A stretch of DNA of 33,402 nucleotides from Demequina gelatinilytica (GCF_000971115.1 NZ_BBLV01000023.1:1-33402); one strand, 5' to 3'. Positions 7,706 to 16,290 are shown, numbered from the stretch's first letter. Notes: generated by a model from the sequence alone, not told the origin. Numbers and translations are program-made.

Positions 7706-9952
7706 ATGTCCGAGAGCCTCGACGTCAACGCCTCCACGCCCGCACCCGCGCCGCAGGCCGACGCGCCCGCGCTCGACTCCGAGGAGACCTATCCGGTCCC
7801 CACCGTCGAGTTCGAGGAGGACGAGTCGCCGTCCGCGCTGCCGGACGAGCGCTACCTGGACCGCGAGCTCTCCTGGCTCGCGTTCAACGAGCGCGTGCTC
7901 GAGATGGCCGAGGACCCGCAGACCCCGCTGCTCGAGCGCGCGCGCTTCCTCGCGATCTTCGCCTCGAACCTCGACGAGTTCTTCATGGTGCGCGTCGCAG
8001 GCCTCAAGCGCCGCATCGCCGCGGGCTTCGCGGTGCCGTCGGCCACCGGCATGAGCGCGACGCGCCAGATCGACGCGATCATCGAGCGCGCGCACGAGCT
8101 CATGGATCGCCACGCGGAGACCTTCGAGGACCAGGTGCGCCCCGCGCTGGCGAACGAGGGCATCCAGCTGGTGCGTCACGACGACCTCGGCGACGCCGAG
8201 CGCGAGCGCCTGCGCAAGCTGTTCCGCGCGGACATCTTCCCCGTGCTCACGCCGCTCGCGGTGGACCCCGCGCACCCCTTCCCCTACATCTCCGGCCTGT
8301 CGCTCAACATCGCGGTCGAGATCGTCGATCCCGAGACGGGCAAGGACTACTTCGCGCGCGTCAAGGTGCCGGAGACGCTGCCGCGCTTCCTCTCGGTCGA
8401 CGCTGCGGGCCACGTGGGCCAGGTGACCGATGCGGCGGCCCTGTCCGACGAGCCGCGCAGCTTCGTCCCGCTCGAGGACGTCATCGGCGCGCACCTCGAC
8501 TACCTGTTCCCCGGCATGAAGGTCGCGGCGCACTACACGTTCCGTGTCACGCGCAACGAGGACGTGGAGGTCGAGGAGGACGATGCCGAGAACCTCCTCA
8601 AGGCCATGGAGAAGGAGCTGCTGCGCCGCCGCTTCGGTCCCGCGGTCCGGCTCGAGGTCGCCGACGACCTCCCGCCCAAGATCCGCGAGCTGCTGGTGCG
8701 CGAGCTCGGCATCACGGACAACGACGTGTTCCACCTGCCCGCGCCGCTCGACCTCACGGGGCTCAACCTCATCGCCGACCTGGACCGCCCGGCGCTGCAG
8801 TTCGAGTCGTTCCGCCCGACCACGCACCACCGGCTCGCGCCGGTCGAGACGGCGGACGAGCAGAACGTGTTCGACGCCATCACGCGCGGCGACGTCCTGC
8901 TGCACCACCCGTACGACTCGTTCTCGACCTCGGTGCAGGCCTTCCTCGCGCAGGCGGCGGCCGATCCCAAGGTGCTCGCGATCAAGCAGACCCTCTACCG
9001 CACCTCGGGCGACTCGCCCATCGTCGACGCCCTCATCGAGGCCGCGCACTCGGGCAAGCAGGTGCTCGCGCTGGTCGAGATCAAGGCGCGCTTCGACGAG
9101 CGGCGCAACATCTCCTGGGCACGCAAGCTCGAGCAGGCCGGCGTGCACGTGGTGTACGGCCTCGTGGGCCTCAAGACGCACTGCAAGCTCTCGCTGGTGG
9201 TGCGCCAGGAGGACGACGGCCTCCAGCGCTACAGCCACATCGGCACGGGCAACTACCACCCGAAGACCGCGCGCCTCTACGAGGACTACGGCCTGCTCAC
9301 CAAGAACGCCGAGGTGGGCGCGGACCTCACCAAGCTGTTCAACCAGCTCTCGGGCTACGCCCCCAAGTCGCGCTTCCGCCGGCTCATCGTCGCCCCGATC
9401 GGCGTGCGCGCCGGCCTGATCGAGCGCATCGAGCGCGAGGCCCGCAACGCCGCCGAGGGCAAGGAGGCGTGGGTGAAGATCAAGGTCAACTCGATCGTCG
9501 ACGAGAAGACCATCGACGCGCTCTACCGTGCGTCCAACGCGGGCGTGAAGGTCGACGTCAACGTGCGCGGCATCTGCGCCGTGCGCCCCGGCGTCGCCGG
9601 CTTCTCCGAGAACATCCGCGTGCGCTCGATCCTGGGCCGGTTCCTCGAGCACTCGCGCATCTACGCGTTCGCGAACGACGGCGACCCCGAGGTCTTCATC
9701 GGTTCCGCCGACCTCATGCATCGCAACCTCGACCGTCGCATCGAGGCGCTCATCACCGTGACCGACGAGCTCCAGGTCGCGAGCCTCATCGAGAACATCG
9801 ACATGGCGATGAGCAGGCAGGTCGCGGGGTGGGAGCTGCACGAGGACGGCACATGGAGCCACACCGTCACCGACGGCGAGGGCAACCGGCTCAAGGACCT
9901 CCAGGGCACGTACATCCGTCGGCAGCCCAAGCGGAGGGCCAAGGGGAAGTGA
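7706..9952 (+). CDS. ppk1: polyphosphate kinase 1
   Basis: This 748-residue enzyme reversibly makes inorganic polyphosphate from ATP and supports phosphate storage and stress survival. An acidic tail of about 45 residues precedes the conserved N-domain, which starts at [16 protein letters not shown] and continues into [14 protein letters not shown]. The active-site histidine lies in [16 protein letters not shown] (H511). A second conserved histidine is H649 in [20 protein letters not shown], and the family ending [14 protein letters not shown] is present. The length is normal for actinobacteria. ATGs at 7697 and 7706 are both possible; 7706 is chosen because an AACGAT box lies 7 bases before it. 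The stop overlaps the GTG start of mutT1 by four bases, an arrangement also known from mycobacteria (ppk1 beside mutT1). Confidence 0.97.
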   Translation: MSESLDVNASTPAPAPQADAPALDSEETYPVPTVEFEEDESPSALPDERYLDRELSWLAFNERVLEMAEDPQTPLLERARFLAIFASNLDEFFMVRVAGLKRRIAAGFAVPSATGMSATRQIDAIIERAHELMDRHAETFEDQVRPALANEGIQLVRHDDLGDAERERLRKLFRADIFPVLTPLAVDPAHPFPYISGLSLNIAVEIVDPETGKDYFARVKVPETLPRFLSVDAAGHVGQVTDAAALSDEPRSFVPLEDVIGAHLDYLFPGMKVAAHYTFRVTRNEDVEVEEDDAENLLKAMEKELLRRRFGPAVRLEVADDLPPKIRELLVRELGITDNDVFHLPAPLDLTGLNLIADLDRPALQFESFRPTTHHRLAPVETADEQNVFDAITRGDVLLHHPYDSFSTSVQAFLAQAAADPKVLAIKQTLYRTSGDSPIVDALIEAAHSGKQVLALVEIKARFDERRNISWARKLEQAGVHVVYGLVGLKTHCKLSLVVRQEDDGLQRYSHIGTGNYHPKTARLYEDYGLLTKNAEVGADLTKLFNQLSGYAPKSRFRRLIVAPIGVRAGLIERIEREARNAAEGKEAWVKIKVNSIVDEKTIDALYRASNAGVKVDVNVRGICAVRPGVAGFSENIRVRSILGRFLEHSRIYAFANDGDPEVFIGSADLMHRNLDRRIEALITVTDELQVASLIENIDMAMSRQVAGWELHEDGTWSHTVTDGEGNRLKDLQGTYIRRQPKRRAKGK

Positions 9953-10923
9953 ACCACTACCCCGAGGGCACCGTCGTGGCCGCCGGTGCGCTCGTGTGGC
10001 GCATCCGGGACGGGGAGCTGCAGGTGCTCGCGGTGCACCGACCGCGCTACAACGACTGGTCGTGGCCCAAGGGGAAGCTCGATCCCGGCGAGTCGCTGCC
10101 CGAGTGCGCGGTCCGCGAGGTGGCGGAGGAGACGGGCAAGCAGGTGGTGCTCGGTCAGCCGCTGCCGACCCTGCGCTACCCGATCGCCGCGGGCAAGCAG
10201 AAGGTGGTCAAGTACTGGGCCGCCGAGGTGATGTCCTCGGGCGCGGCGGCGGTACGCGCGCGCCCGAGGTTCAAGGACGCGTCCAAGAACGAGATCGACC
10301 AGATGCGCTGGCTCACGGTCGAGCAGGCGCACGCGCTCATCACCTTCCCGGACGACCTCCGTCCGCTCGACGCCCTGGTCGACGCCTACGCCGCCGGACG
10401 GCTCGACACCCGGCCGTTCATGCTGGTGAGGCACGCACGCGCCAAGCGCCGCAAGGCGTGGAAGCTCGCCGATGCGAAGCGGCCGCTCAGCCGGTCAGGC
10501 AAGGAGCGAGCGCTCGCGATCGTGCCGCTCATCGCGTCGTTCGGGATCTCGAAGATCGAGTCCTCGCCCGCGCGCCGCTGCGTCGACACCGTGACCCCCT
10601 ACGCCGACGCGATCGGCGCCGACATCCACGTGCACGAGGCGCTCACGGAGCCTCGCCACGCGCATCGTCCGCTCGAGACCGCGACCGTCTTCGGCAAGCT
10701 GCTGCGCAAGCGCTCGCCGCGCGTCGTGTGCGTGCACCGGCCCACCCTGCCGACCATCATCGAGATGCTGCGCGCGGCCGTGCGGCCGTACACGCGCGGC
10801 GCGCTGCCGCGCTCCAACCCGTACCTGCCCGCCGGCGGCGTGCTGGTCGCGCACGTCGCGGACTGGGAGTCCGGACCCGTGGTGGTCGCGGTGGAGACGC
10901 ACCTGCTGCGCGTCCACGTCTGA
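9949..10923 (+). CDS. mutT1: MutT1-like Nudix hydrolase with C-terminal histidine phosphatase domain
   Basis: This 324-residue protein joins two domains. The N-terminal Nudix domain has a full Nudix box, G42-x5-E48-x7-R56-E57-V58-x-E60-E61-x-G63. The C-terminal domain starts at [15 protein letters not shown] (R161, H162) and belongs to the histidine phosphatase (SixA-like) group, with a second conserved histidine in VCVHRP. Mycobacterial MutT1 has this architecture and hydrolyses 8-oxo-guanine nucleotides and diadenosine polyphosphates. The GTG start overlaps the ppk1 stop (GTGA) and has GGAGG at 9932-9936 upstream, so the two are cotranscribed. The functional link to polyphosphate metabolism is inferred from this conserved pairing. 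Confidence 0.93.
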   Translation: MNHYPEGTVVAAGALVWRIRDGELQVLAVHRPRYNDWSWPKGKLDPGESLPECAVREVAEETGKQVVLGQPLPTLRYPIAAGKQKVVKYWAAEVMSSGAAAVRARPRFKDASKNEIDQMRWLTVEQAHALITFPDDLRPLDALVDAYAAGRLDTRPFMLVRHARAKRRKAWKLADAKRPLSRSGKERALAIVPLIASFGISKIESSPARRCVDTVTPYADAIGADIHVHEALTEPRHAHRPLETATVFGKLLRKRSPRVVCVHRPTLPTIIEMLRAAVRPYTRGALPRSNPYLPAGGVLVAHVADWESGPVVVAVETHLLRVHV

Positions 10924-11389
10924 GCCGACCGCGGCACGCCACGCCCCCCCCCCCCACCCGAATTGGTAGGTGAGTGCCGGTCCTCGGAGATCTGCACACC
11001 GCAGTGGTGGCTCATTGTCGAATGCCGTCGATGTCGTCCCCGGGACGGCGCCGGCCGATGCCGGGACACCCGGACGTGAAGCGACGCCGGACCGGGAGCG
11101 CCAGTCGGCGCGAAGGCCGCTCGAAGCGGCTGGATTTGGAGCCCGGGGCTACCGCGGTCCGACGTCACCACCACCATACGCCCGCATCAGCGACGCGCGA
11201 ACCCGTCCACAGGCGCTTCACGCGTTCCGCGAACACGATGTGGGATGGCGCACATCCCGGTCCCGCACGAGCCCGCCACCGGCACACGTCGGCCCCCACC
11301 GACAACCTGCGACCACTCCGGAGTTGGAACCCGTCGGAACCGACGTGCGCCTCCCACCTCCGGACCGGGCGGAGGCGCGCCGGGAAAGG
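10924..11389. other. 466-bp region without a recognisable gene
   Basis: No convincing gene is seen. A run of 12 Cs lies at 10944-10955. The open frames here have no family resemblance and overlap each other on both strands. The inverted pair CACGTCGG...CCGACGTG (about 11286-11351) is separated by roughly 50 bases and is not clearly functional. Base composition is slightly lower in GC than the flanks. It may be a decayed gene or the 3' region of the convergent units. Confidence 0.5.
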
Positions 11390-12019
11390 TCAGTCCAGCC
11401 GGCCCTCGCGCCACATCGCGGCGCAGCGCTCGAGGTCCTCGCCGGTGCGCAGCAGCTGGGCCGCGCGCATCGTCGTGCGGTGGGCGCGGGCATCCGCATG
11501 GCCCTCGTCGGACTCCGCCTCGAAGGCGGCTCCGGTCGCGACCACGCGGCAGAACGCCCCGGCCCGCTCGAGCGCGACCGCGAGGTCGCCCGCGAACACC
11601 CCGGAGAGCACGGCATCCGCGAGCGTGCGGACCTCGTCCGGACCGGGAGGGTCCTCGACGCCGGCGATCGCGTGCCGCACATGCGCAGCGTGGACGCCCT
11701 GGTGGTACGAGCGCGCCACGGACGGGGCATCGTGCTTCACCCACTCGCGGATCATGTAGATCCGCCACAGCGCGCCGGGCAGGGTGTGCTCCCCCGCCTT
11801 GGACCACATCATGGCGACGGTGTCGATGCCCTCCTCGTCGACCAGGCGCACCAGGCGCTCGACCAGCAGGGGGTCCTTCGACTCGCGCGCCTGCGACACG
11901 ATCGCGAGCGCCGTCTCATGTGCGATGAGGCCGCGGTCCGCGGGATCGATGTCCCCCTCGATCTGGTCGGCCAGCTCCATGTCGAGCATGGCCGGGCGGC
12001 GGTGGCGGTGCTCCACCAC
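11390..12019 (-). CDS. conserved hypothetical protein coupled to msrB
   Basis: This 209-residue soluble protein is mostly helical and acidic, without signal peptide or membrane helix. Similar hypothetical proteins seem familiar from Micrococcales (recollection, not a search), but no function is known to me. Visible features are a stretch beginning VEHRHRRPAMLDMELADQIEGD, a TLPGALWRIYMIREWV segment, and DPPGPDEVRTLADAVLSGVFAGDLAVALERAGAF in the middle, with an Arg/Glu-rich end. The GTG start at 12019 shares one base with the msrB TAG stop (TAGTG), which strongly suggests translational coupling. It may therefore serve with methionine sulfoxide repair, but that is inference from position only. 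Confidence 0.75.
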   Translation of the reverse strand: MVEHRHRRPAMLDMELADQIEGDIDPADRGLIAHETALAIVSQARESKDPLLVERLVRLVDEEGIDTVAMMWSKAGEHTLPGALWRIYMIREWVKHDAPSVARSYHQGVHAAHVRHAIAGVEDPPGPDEVRTLADAVLSGVFAGDLAVALERAGAFCRVVATGAAFEAESDEGHADARAHRTTMRAAQLLRTGEDLERCAAMWREGRLD

Positions 12020-12432
12020 TAGGCGGGCTCACCTTCGGTCTGGTCGAAGGTGAGGGAGACCGAGTTGATGCAGAAGCGCTCGCCGGTAGGCGTCTGCGGG
12101 GCGTCGGGGAACACGTGGCCCAGGTGGGAGTCGCACGAGGCGCAGCGCACCTCGGTGCGCACCATGCCGTGCGAGCGGTCCTCGTGCAGCGTCACGGCGC
12201 CCTCCTCGGCGTCGTAGAAGCTGGGCCACCCGCAGTGCGAGTCGAACTTGGTGCCCGAGGGGAACAGCTGCGCGCCGCATGCGCGGCAGCGGAACACGCC
12301 GTCACGCTTCTCGTCGATCAGCTCGCCGGTCCACGGGCGCTCGGTCGCGGCCTCGCGCAGCACCTGGAACTCGACGTCGGTGAGCTGGGCGCGCCACTCG
12401 GCGTCGGTCTTCACGATCTTGTTGGGGCTCAT
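12019..12432 (-). CDS. msrB: peptide-methionine (R)-S-oxide reductase MsrB
   Basis: This 137-residue enzyme reduces the R form of methionine sulfoxide in proteins and repairs oxidative damage. The structural zinc is held by two CxxC pairs, C49/C52 (CRAC) and C97/C100 (CASC). The catalytic cysteine is C121 in [10 protein letters not shown]67 in SHCGWPSF sits where many MsrB proteins have the resolving cysteine. Length is typical of single-domain MsrB. The ATG at 12432 is preceded by GGAAGGAG at good spacing; the longer open frame upstream is Arg-rich and rejected. A coupled hypothetical gene follows. Confidence 0.96.
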   Translation of the reverse strand: MSPNKIVKTDAEWRAQLTDVEFQVLREAATERPWTGELIDEKRDGVFRCRACGAQLFPSGTKFDSHCGWPSFYDAEEGAVTLHEDRSHGMVRTEVRCASCDSHLGHVFPDAPQTPTGERFCINSVSLTFDQTEGEPA

Positions 12433-12803
12433 GATGGGCTCCTTCCCAGGCAAGCCTACGCGCGCGGCGCGCACCCGAATCGCGCACCGAGCCCGTCGCT
12501 TCGGGCCTGTACAGATCAAGACGCGAGGCGCCCGACCTCCGAGGGGGGGAGGAGGTCGGACGCCACGCGTTCTCACCTGGGTGTCCCATGCGACTCACGC
12601 CGTGGTGGGTACACCCATACAGACGACCAACATCCGGGATTTGTTCCCCGTCGCGCGGGATTTTCGAGGCGGGTCCGGCGGACGATGCGGCGGGCCCGCG
12701 CGCAGGGGGGCCGCGGCACCGCCCGCGCGAGCACCGATTCCGCGCCGCGATACGCACGGAAATCGAATATCGAAATGCGTCCGACACAGATATCACCAGG
12801 CAC
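12433..12803. other. long intergenic region between msrB and the DUF1540 gene
   Basis: This divergent intergenic stretch (with the promoter and leader that follow, 451 bp in all) has no credible gene. It contains a strong hairpin at 12527-12564, one copy of the recurrent GGACGATGCG word at 12680-12689, and an increasingly AT-rich 3' part with two GATATC sites around 12798 and 12815 leading into the promoter at 12804. The length and hairpin suggest a regulated leader or a small RNA, but nothing specific is identified. Confidence 0.5.
12527..12564. repeat. strong intergenic hairpin
   Basis: GGCG (12527-12530) and CCGACCTCC (12532-12540) pair with GGAGGTCGG (12551-12559) and CGCC (12561-12564), with one mismatch (12531/12560) and a G-rich 10-base loop. 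No T tract follows on either strand. It could terminate a leftward or rightward small transcript or stabilise an RNA. Confidence 0.5.
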
Positions 12804-12831
12804 TTCACTGCTGAGATATCGCGCGTATATT
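12804..12831 (+). promoter_or_regulatory. candidate promoter of the DUF1540 gene
   Basis: TTCACT (12804-12809) and TATATT (12826-12831) are 16 bp apart in the most AT-rich stretch of this part of the window. Transcription from here would give a leader of about 45 bases before the ATG at 12884. Confidence 0.5.
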
Positions 12832-12883
12832 CGGCCGTATGGCCGCCGGAACCCGCCGGCGCACCGCTGGAACGGAGCCTCCC

Positions 12884-13174
12884 ATGCCTGTCTCGATCGG
12901 ACTTCCCATCGTCTCCTCGTGCTCCGTGGAGACCTGCGGGTACAACCACGACGGCTGCCACGCGGGCGCCATCTCGGTGGGCGGCAGCCACGCCCACTGC
13001 AACACGTTCGTCGCGACCGACGACAAGGGCGGCGCCGATGCGACCGCCGCGGTCGGCGCCTGCTCACGGGACGACTGCAGCCACAACGTCGACCTCATGT
13101 GCACCGCGGACTCGATCGCGGTGGGCGGCAGCACCGACGTCGCCGACTGCCTGACCTTCGCGGCACGCGTGTAG
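12884..13174 (+). CDS. small cysteine-rich protein with two DUF1540 repeats
   Basis: This 96-residue protein is two copies of the DUF1540 motif. The first has cysteines at 13, 18, 25 and 39 in the order CSVETCGYN...C, then AGAISVGG...CNTF. The second has cysteines at 60, 65, 73 and 89 with the same IAVGG...CLTF pattern. The spacing (C-x4-C-x6/7-C-x13/15-C) suggests two four-cysteine metal sites, probably zinc; the metal is inferred. DUF1540 proteins have no established function. The ATG at 12884 has GGAG seven bases upstream. It is a single-gene unit with its own promoter and a very strong terminator, which suggests high expression of a small abundant protein. Confidence 0.88.
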   Translation: MPVSIGLPIVSSCSVETCGYNHDGCHAGAISVGGSHAHCNTFVATDDKGGADATAAVGACSRDDCSHNVDLMCTADSIAVGGSTDVADCLTFAARV

Positions 13175-13191
13175 CCGCGCACCGCATCGTC

Positions 13192-13226
13192 CACCGCGAC
13201 CCCGGCCCCGTGCCGGGGTCGCGGTG
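13192..13226 (+). terminator. strong terminator after the DUF1540 gene
   Basis: A perfect 15-bp stem (13192-13206 with 13212-13226) with a 5-base loop begins 17 bases after the stop. It lacks a U tract, as is common in high-GC actinobacteria. Confidence 0.75.
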
Positions 13227-13282
13227 CGTCCGGACCCGACCACGACATCCGTCCGACACGCCGGCGTGCCACACTCGCTCGG

Positions 13283-14062
13283 GTGAGCACTCGCGAGCGG
13301 ACGTTCCTGCGCATCGGCCCCCAGCAGTGGGCCGACACGTGGGCGGGCATCCGTGCCGTCGCGCCGCTGATGCCGGGCGCGGTGCTGTTCGGCCTCGCGT
13401 TCGGTGCGCTGGTGCGGGTCGCGGGGATCAACGCGTGGGTGGGCAACTACGCCTCGGTCACGGTGGTGGCGGGCGCGAGCCAGATCGCGATGGTCGAGCA
13501 GCTGCGTGCGGGAGCCCCCGCCGCGATCGCGGTGCTGACGGCGCTGGTGATCAACGCCCGGCTCGCCCTCTACTCCGCGGCGCTCGCCCCCGTGTTCTCC
13601 GCGTTCCCGCGCCGGTGGCGGCTGGGCCTCGCGCACCTGATGACGGACCAGTCCGCGGTGGTGTCCCTCCAGCATGCGGATCGCTGGCCCGACCCGGTGC
13701 GCCGACGGTGGTTCATCTGGGGCGCCTCCGGCCCGTTCGTGGCCGTGTGGGCGATGGGTACCGCCGCGGGGATCGCGCTCGGCCCGGTCATCCCGGACTC
13801 GTGGCAGATCGGGTTCATCGTCCCGCTCATGTTCCTCGCGGTGCTGGTGCCCGGCCTGCGGGACTCCCCCGCGCTGGTCGCCGTCGCCGTCTCCGTCGCG
13901 GTGGTCCTGCTCGGCCGCGACCTGCCGTACGGGCTCAACGTGCTGGGCGGAGCGCTCGCCGGCATCACGGCGGGCGCGATGGTGCCCCGCCGCCCGCGCA
14001 CGGACGATGCGGCGGCGGAGCCCGCCTCCCGGCCCGCCTTCGAGGACGAGGAGGAGCGGTGA
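13283..14062 (+). CDS. azlC: AzlC-family branched-chain amino acid exporter, large subunit
   Basis: This 259-residue membrane protein is the large partner of AzlCD (LIV-E family), which exports branched-chain amino acids and their analogues. It shows the family features MPGAVLFGLAFGALVRVAGI early on, GASQIAMVEQL, and an INARLALYSAALAP segment, with several hydrophobic helices. The C-terminal 25 residues are acidic and cytoplasmic. The GTG at 13283 is chosen because a CACACT box lies 7 bases before it, fitting a leaderless start. Its stop overlaps the GTG of azlD by four bases (GTGA), so the two subunits are made together. Confidence 0.92.
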   Translation: MSTRERTFLRIGPQQWADTWAGIRAVAPLMPGAVLFGLAFGALVRVAGINAWVGNYASVTVVAGASQIAMVEQLRAGAPAAIAVLTALVINARLALYSAALAPVFSAFPRRWRLGLAHLMTDQSAVVSLQHADRWPDPVRRRWFIWGASGPFVAVWAMGTAAGIALGPVIPDSWQIGFIVPLMFLAVLVPGLRDSPALVAVAVSVAVVLLGRDLPYGLNVLGGALAGITAGAMVPRRPRTDDAAAEPASRPAFEDEEER

Positions 14063-14373
14063 CCGCGTTCCTGGTGTTCACGGCCGCGGCCGTGGGCACG
14101 TACCTCATCCGCCTTTCGGGCGTCGCGCTGCTGGGCGGCGACCGCGAGCTGCCGCCGGGGGTGACGCGCGCGCTCGCGCTCGTGGGCCCGGCCGCGATGG
14201 CGGCGATCGTCGCGAACGCGCTGCTGCTCGACGGGACCGAGTGGCGCGGCTTCGGCGCCTGGCACCTCGCCGCGGTGGTCGCGACGGGCGTCGCGCTCTG
14301 GAAGCGGTCGATGGGCGTGACCGTCGCCGCCGGCGCGGTCGCGTTCGCGGCGCTGCTGCTCGCCGGGCTGTAG
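14059..14373 (+). CDS. azlD: AzlD-family branched-chain amino acid exporter, small subunit
   Basis: This 104-residue protein has three to four membrane helices and matches the AzlD small subunit in length and in its start (FLVFTAAAVGTYLIRLSGVALLG) and its ALALVGPAAMAAIVANALL segment. It pairs with AzlC, whose gene it overlaps by four bases. A GAGGAGGAG ribosome site lies inside the end of azlC directly before the GTG. The export substrate is likely branched-chain amino acids by family, not tested here. Confidence 0.9.
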   Translation: MTAFLVFTAAAVGTYLIRLSGVALLGGDRELPPGVTRALALVGPAAMAAIVANALLLDGTEWRGFGAWHLAAVVATGVALWKRSMGVTVAAGAVAFAALLLAGL

Positions 14374-14399
14374 GACGGCGCGGCCCTGCTCGCGGCCCG

Positions 14400-14618
14400 T
14401 CAGGCCGCCCGGCCGCGCCCGACGAGCGCGACAGCGTCGCCTGCACCGCACGCGGCGGCATGAGCGATCGGGTCGTCGAGCTGCGCGAGCCCGGCCGCGA
14501 TGAGGCGCGCGACCACGTCCTGCGCGATCCGCTCGGCCAGCGGCGGCTCCGCGCCCATGCCCAGCGCTGCTCGCCGCGCGGCGGCGCGCATGCTCTCCAG
14601 AAGCTCCACGTCGATCAT
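14400..14618 (-). CDS. small hypothetical protein
   Basis: This 72-residue protein is predicted to be helical, starting MIDVELLESMRAAARRAALGMG and containing LAERIAQDVVARLIAAGLAQLDDPI. There is no membrane segment or known motif. The ATG at 14618 has TAGCCT 7 bases upstream, and that box is paired with the divergent start of the kinase gene 73 bp away, which supports it being real. Function is unknown. The alternative is a chance ORF in high-GC DNA. Confidence 0.55.
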   Translation of the reverse strand: MIDVELLESMRAAARRAALGMGAEPPLAERIAQDVVARLIAAGLAQLDDPIAHAAACGAGDAVALVGRGRAA

Positions 14619-14625
14619 GCGCGCG

Positions 14626-14631
14626 AGGCTA
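14626..14631 (-). promoter_or_regulatory. -10 box of the small hypothetical gene
   Basis: TAGCCT on the minus strand ends 7 bases before the ATG at 14618, matching the leaderless pattern seen elsewhere here. Confidence 0.4.
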
Positions 14632-14678
14632 TCGCCGGGGTCTGACAACGCCCTCGACGCGGGAGGTGCCGCCGCTGA

Positions 14679-14684
14679 TAGCGT
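14679..14684 (+). promoter_or_regulatory. -10 box of the APH-family gene
   Basis: TAGCGT ends 6 bases before the ATG at 14691; no ribosome site is seen, so the message is probably leaderless. Confidence 0.4.
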
Positions 14685-14690
14685 CGCTGG

Positions 14691-15602
14691 ATGATCCGCG
14701 ACTCGGGACCGCCGCCCGCGCACCCCGCCATCTCTCCGGAGCTGGCGCGCGCGCTCGTGGATCGGCAGCTCCCGGGGCTCGCCCACCTGGAGATCGGCGA
14801 GCGCTTCGACGGCTGGGACATGGTGGTCTACCGGCTGGGCGAGGACCTGAGCCTGCGGCTGCCGCGCGTCGAGTCGGCCGTCGGGTCGCTCGCGCGCGAG
14901 ACCCACCTGCTCGGCACCGTGGGGGCCGCGTGGGACTTCCCGCACCCACGCATCGTCGAGAGCGGTGTGGGCCAGGACGGGTACCCGTGGCCGTGGGCGC
15001 TGGTCTCGTGGCTGCCCGGGCGGGCGGCCGATGCGACGCCGCTCGACGCATCGTCCGGCACGGCGCTCGGGCTGGCGTTCGCACAGATCCACTCCCCCGC
15101 GGGCCCTGACGCGTGGTTCAACCCCGAGCAGTCGATCACGCTGTGCGAGCGCGCCGAGAACCTCGAGTGGGCGCTGCGGCAGCTCGCGAGCGCGGAGGGC
15201 CCCGGCGGCGAGCGGCTCGATCTTGGCGCGGTGACGGACGTCTGGGCGGAGGCGCTCGATGCGCCCGCGCCGGGCGAGGTGGTGTGGTCGCACGCTGACC
15301 CGCACGGCTCGAACCTGCTGGGCGTCGACGGCGCCTTCGCAGGGATCATCGACTGGGGCAAGATGGCCGGCTGCGAGCGTGCCGTGGACCTGTCCTTCCT
15401 CTACACCGCGCTGCCGGCGGCGGGGGTGGACGATGCGGTGGCCGCCTACCGCGACGCGACCGGGTGCGAGGATCCGGGGCTCGAGGCGCGCATGCGCGGC
15501 ATCGCGGTCGCCAAGTGCGCGTCCTGGGCCGTGCTGGATCGCCCGGCGAACGTCATGATGGCCTGGAGGGGGTTCTCCGAGCTGGGCGTGATCGACGCGT
15601 AG
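14691..15602 (+). CDS. aminoglycoside phosphotransferase (APH)-family kinase
   Basis: This 303-residue protein has the APH kinase fold. The nucleotide part includes SLRLPRVESA (the ATP-contacting lysine place is LRLP here), and WALVSWLPG is the hinge. The catalytic loop is SHADPHGSNLL around 199-209, with the HxDxxxxN pattern, and the metal-binding motif follows in GIIDWG. Many such chromosomal proteins phosphorylate unknown small molecules or sugars, and resistance cannot be claimed. The start at 14691 fits a leaderless message. It is monocistronic, with the VanZ-like gene 56 bp later. Confidence 0.88.
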   Translation: MIRDSGPPPAHPAISPELARALVDRQLPGLAHLEIGERFDGWDMVVYRLGEDLSLRLPRVESAVGSLARETHLLGTVGAAWDFPHPRIVESGVGQDGYPWPWALVSWLPGRAADATPLDASSGTALGLAFAQIHSPAGPDAWFNPEQSITLCERAENLEWALRQLASAEGPGGERLDLGAVTDVWAEALDAPAPGEVVWSHADPHGSNLLGVDGAFAGIIDWGKMAGCERAVDLSFLYTALPAAGVDDAVAAYRDATGCEDPGLEARMRGIAVAKCASWAVLDRPANVMMAWRGFSELGVIDA

Positions 15603-15658
15603 CCAGGCACGCTCACGTACGCTGGCGCGTTGACACCCCGACCGGACCAGGAGGGACG

Positions 15659-16207
15659 ATGCACACGCTGCGTTACGAGGAGGCCACCATGGCCCTCCCC
15701 ATCGCGCTCATCGGCGGGGTGCTGGTGCTGGTCGCATGGGGCCTCGGCGCGATCTTCGGGCATGGCCGGCGGACCGCGCTGTGGGCCGCGCTGCTCACCT
15801 GCCTCGCGGTGATCGGCTGGATCACCATCGGGCTCACGCTCGTGACGCACTATCCGGGGACGGGCGGCGTCAACCTCGACCCGGGGCAGGAGATCCGCCG
15901 CGCGCTCGACACCGGCGCGCGCGAACCATGGCTCAACCTGGTGGGCAACATCGTGCTGTTCCTCCCGTTCGGCACCGTGGTGGCGCTCATGACCCGGCGC
16001 GGCCTCGCGATGCGCGTGGTGACCGCGACGTTCCTGGGCGCGGCTCTGTCCGCCGCGATCGAGTCGACGCAGTACCTGCTGGGCCGCGTCGCCGACGTCG
16101 ACGACATCATCCTCAACACCTCGGGCGCGTTCCTGGGAGCACTCGCGGCCGCGGTGGTGCTCGCGCTGGGCGGCTCCGATGCGGGACGCCGCGCGCACGC
16201 TGACTAA
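15659..16207 (+). CDS. VanZ-family membrane protein
   Basis: This 182-residue membrane protein has the VanZ-like signature: NLVGNIVLFLPFGTVVAL, then AIESTQYLLGRVADVDDIILNTSGAFLGA. Four or five hydrophobic helices are visible. Family members include VanZ, which gives low-level teicoplanin resistance, but most are of unknown function. ATGs at 15659 (AGGAGGG upstream) and 15689 (GAGGAGG upstream) are both possible. The first is chosen; a TACGCT box at 15618-15623 would give a 30-base leader to it. The TAA stop lies ten bases before tRNA-Lys and overlaps the likely -10 box of that tRNA. Confidence 0.88.
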   Translation: MHTLRYEEATMALPIALIGGVLVLVAWGLGAIFGHGRRTALWAALLTCLAVIGWITIGLTLVTHYPGTGGVNLDPGQEIRRALDTGAREPWLNLVGNIVLFLPFGTVVALMTRRGLAMRVVTATFLGAALSAAIESTQYLLGRVADVDDIILNTSGAFLGALAAAVVLALGGSDAGRRAHAD

Positions 16208-16210
16208 CAT
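16205..16210 (+). promoter_or_regulatory. candidate -10 box of tRNA-Lys
   Basis: TAACAT, which includes the TAA stop of the VanZ-like gene, ends 7 bases before the first base of the mature tRNA. No good -35 is seen. Confidence 0.35.
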
Positions 16211-16217
16211 GGGCGGC

Positions 16218-16290
16218 GGGCCTCTAGCTCAGTCGGTAGAGCAGCGGACTTTTAATCCGTAGGTCGTGGGTTCGAGCCCCACGGGGCCCA
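16218..16290 (+). tRNA. tRNA-Lys (anticodon TTT)
   Basis: The 73-base gene folds as a cloverleaf. The acceptor GGGCCTC pairs with GGGGCCC (one G-U), with discriminator A at 16290. The D loop is AGCTCAGTCGGTAGAGC. The anticodon loop CTTTTAA carries TTT at 16251-16253. The T arm contains GGTTCGAGCC. CCA is not encoded. It stands at the left edge of the low-GC island, and its last four bases are part of a 10-bp repeat found at the other edge. Confidence 0.98.

Noticed and set aside
7112..9862. Minus-strand 916-codon frame opposite ppk1
   Set aside because: Only its last 154 codons (the GbsR-like regulator) are real; the rest is the reverse strand of ppk1.
11120..11165. tRNA-like stretch (resembling a T arm, CTCCAAATCC on the minus strand)
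   Set aside because: There is no matching acceptor, D or anticodon arm around it.
14691..15602. Calling the APH-family protein an aminoglycoside resistance gene
   Set aside because: The fold is shared by many small-molecule kinases and nothing here specifies the substrate.
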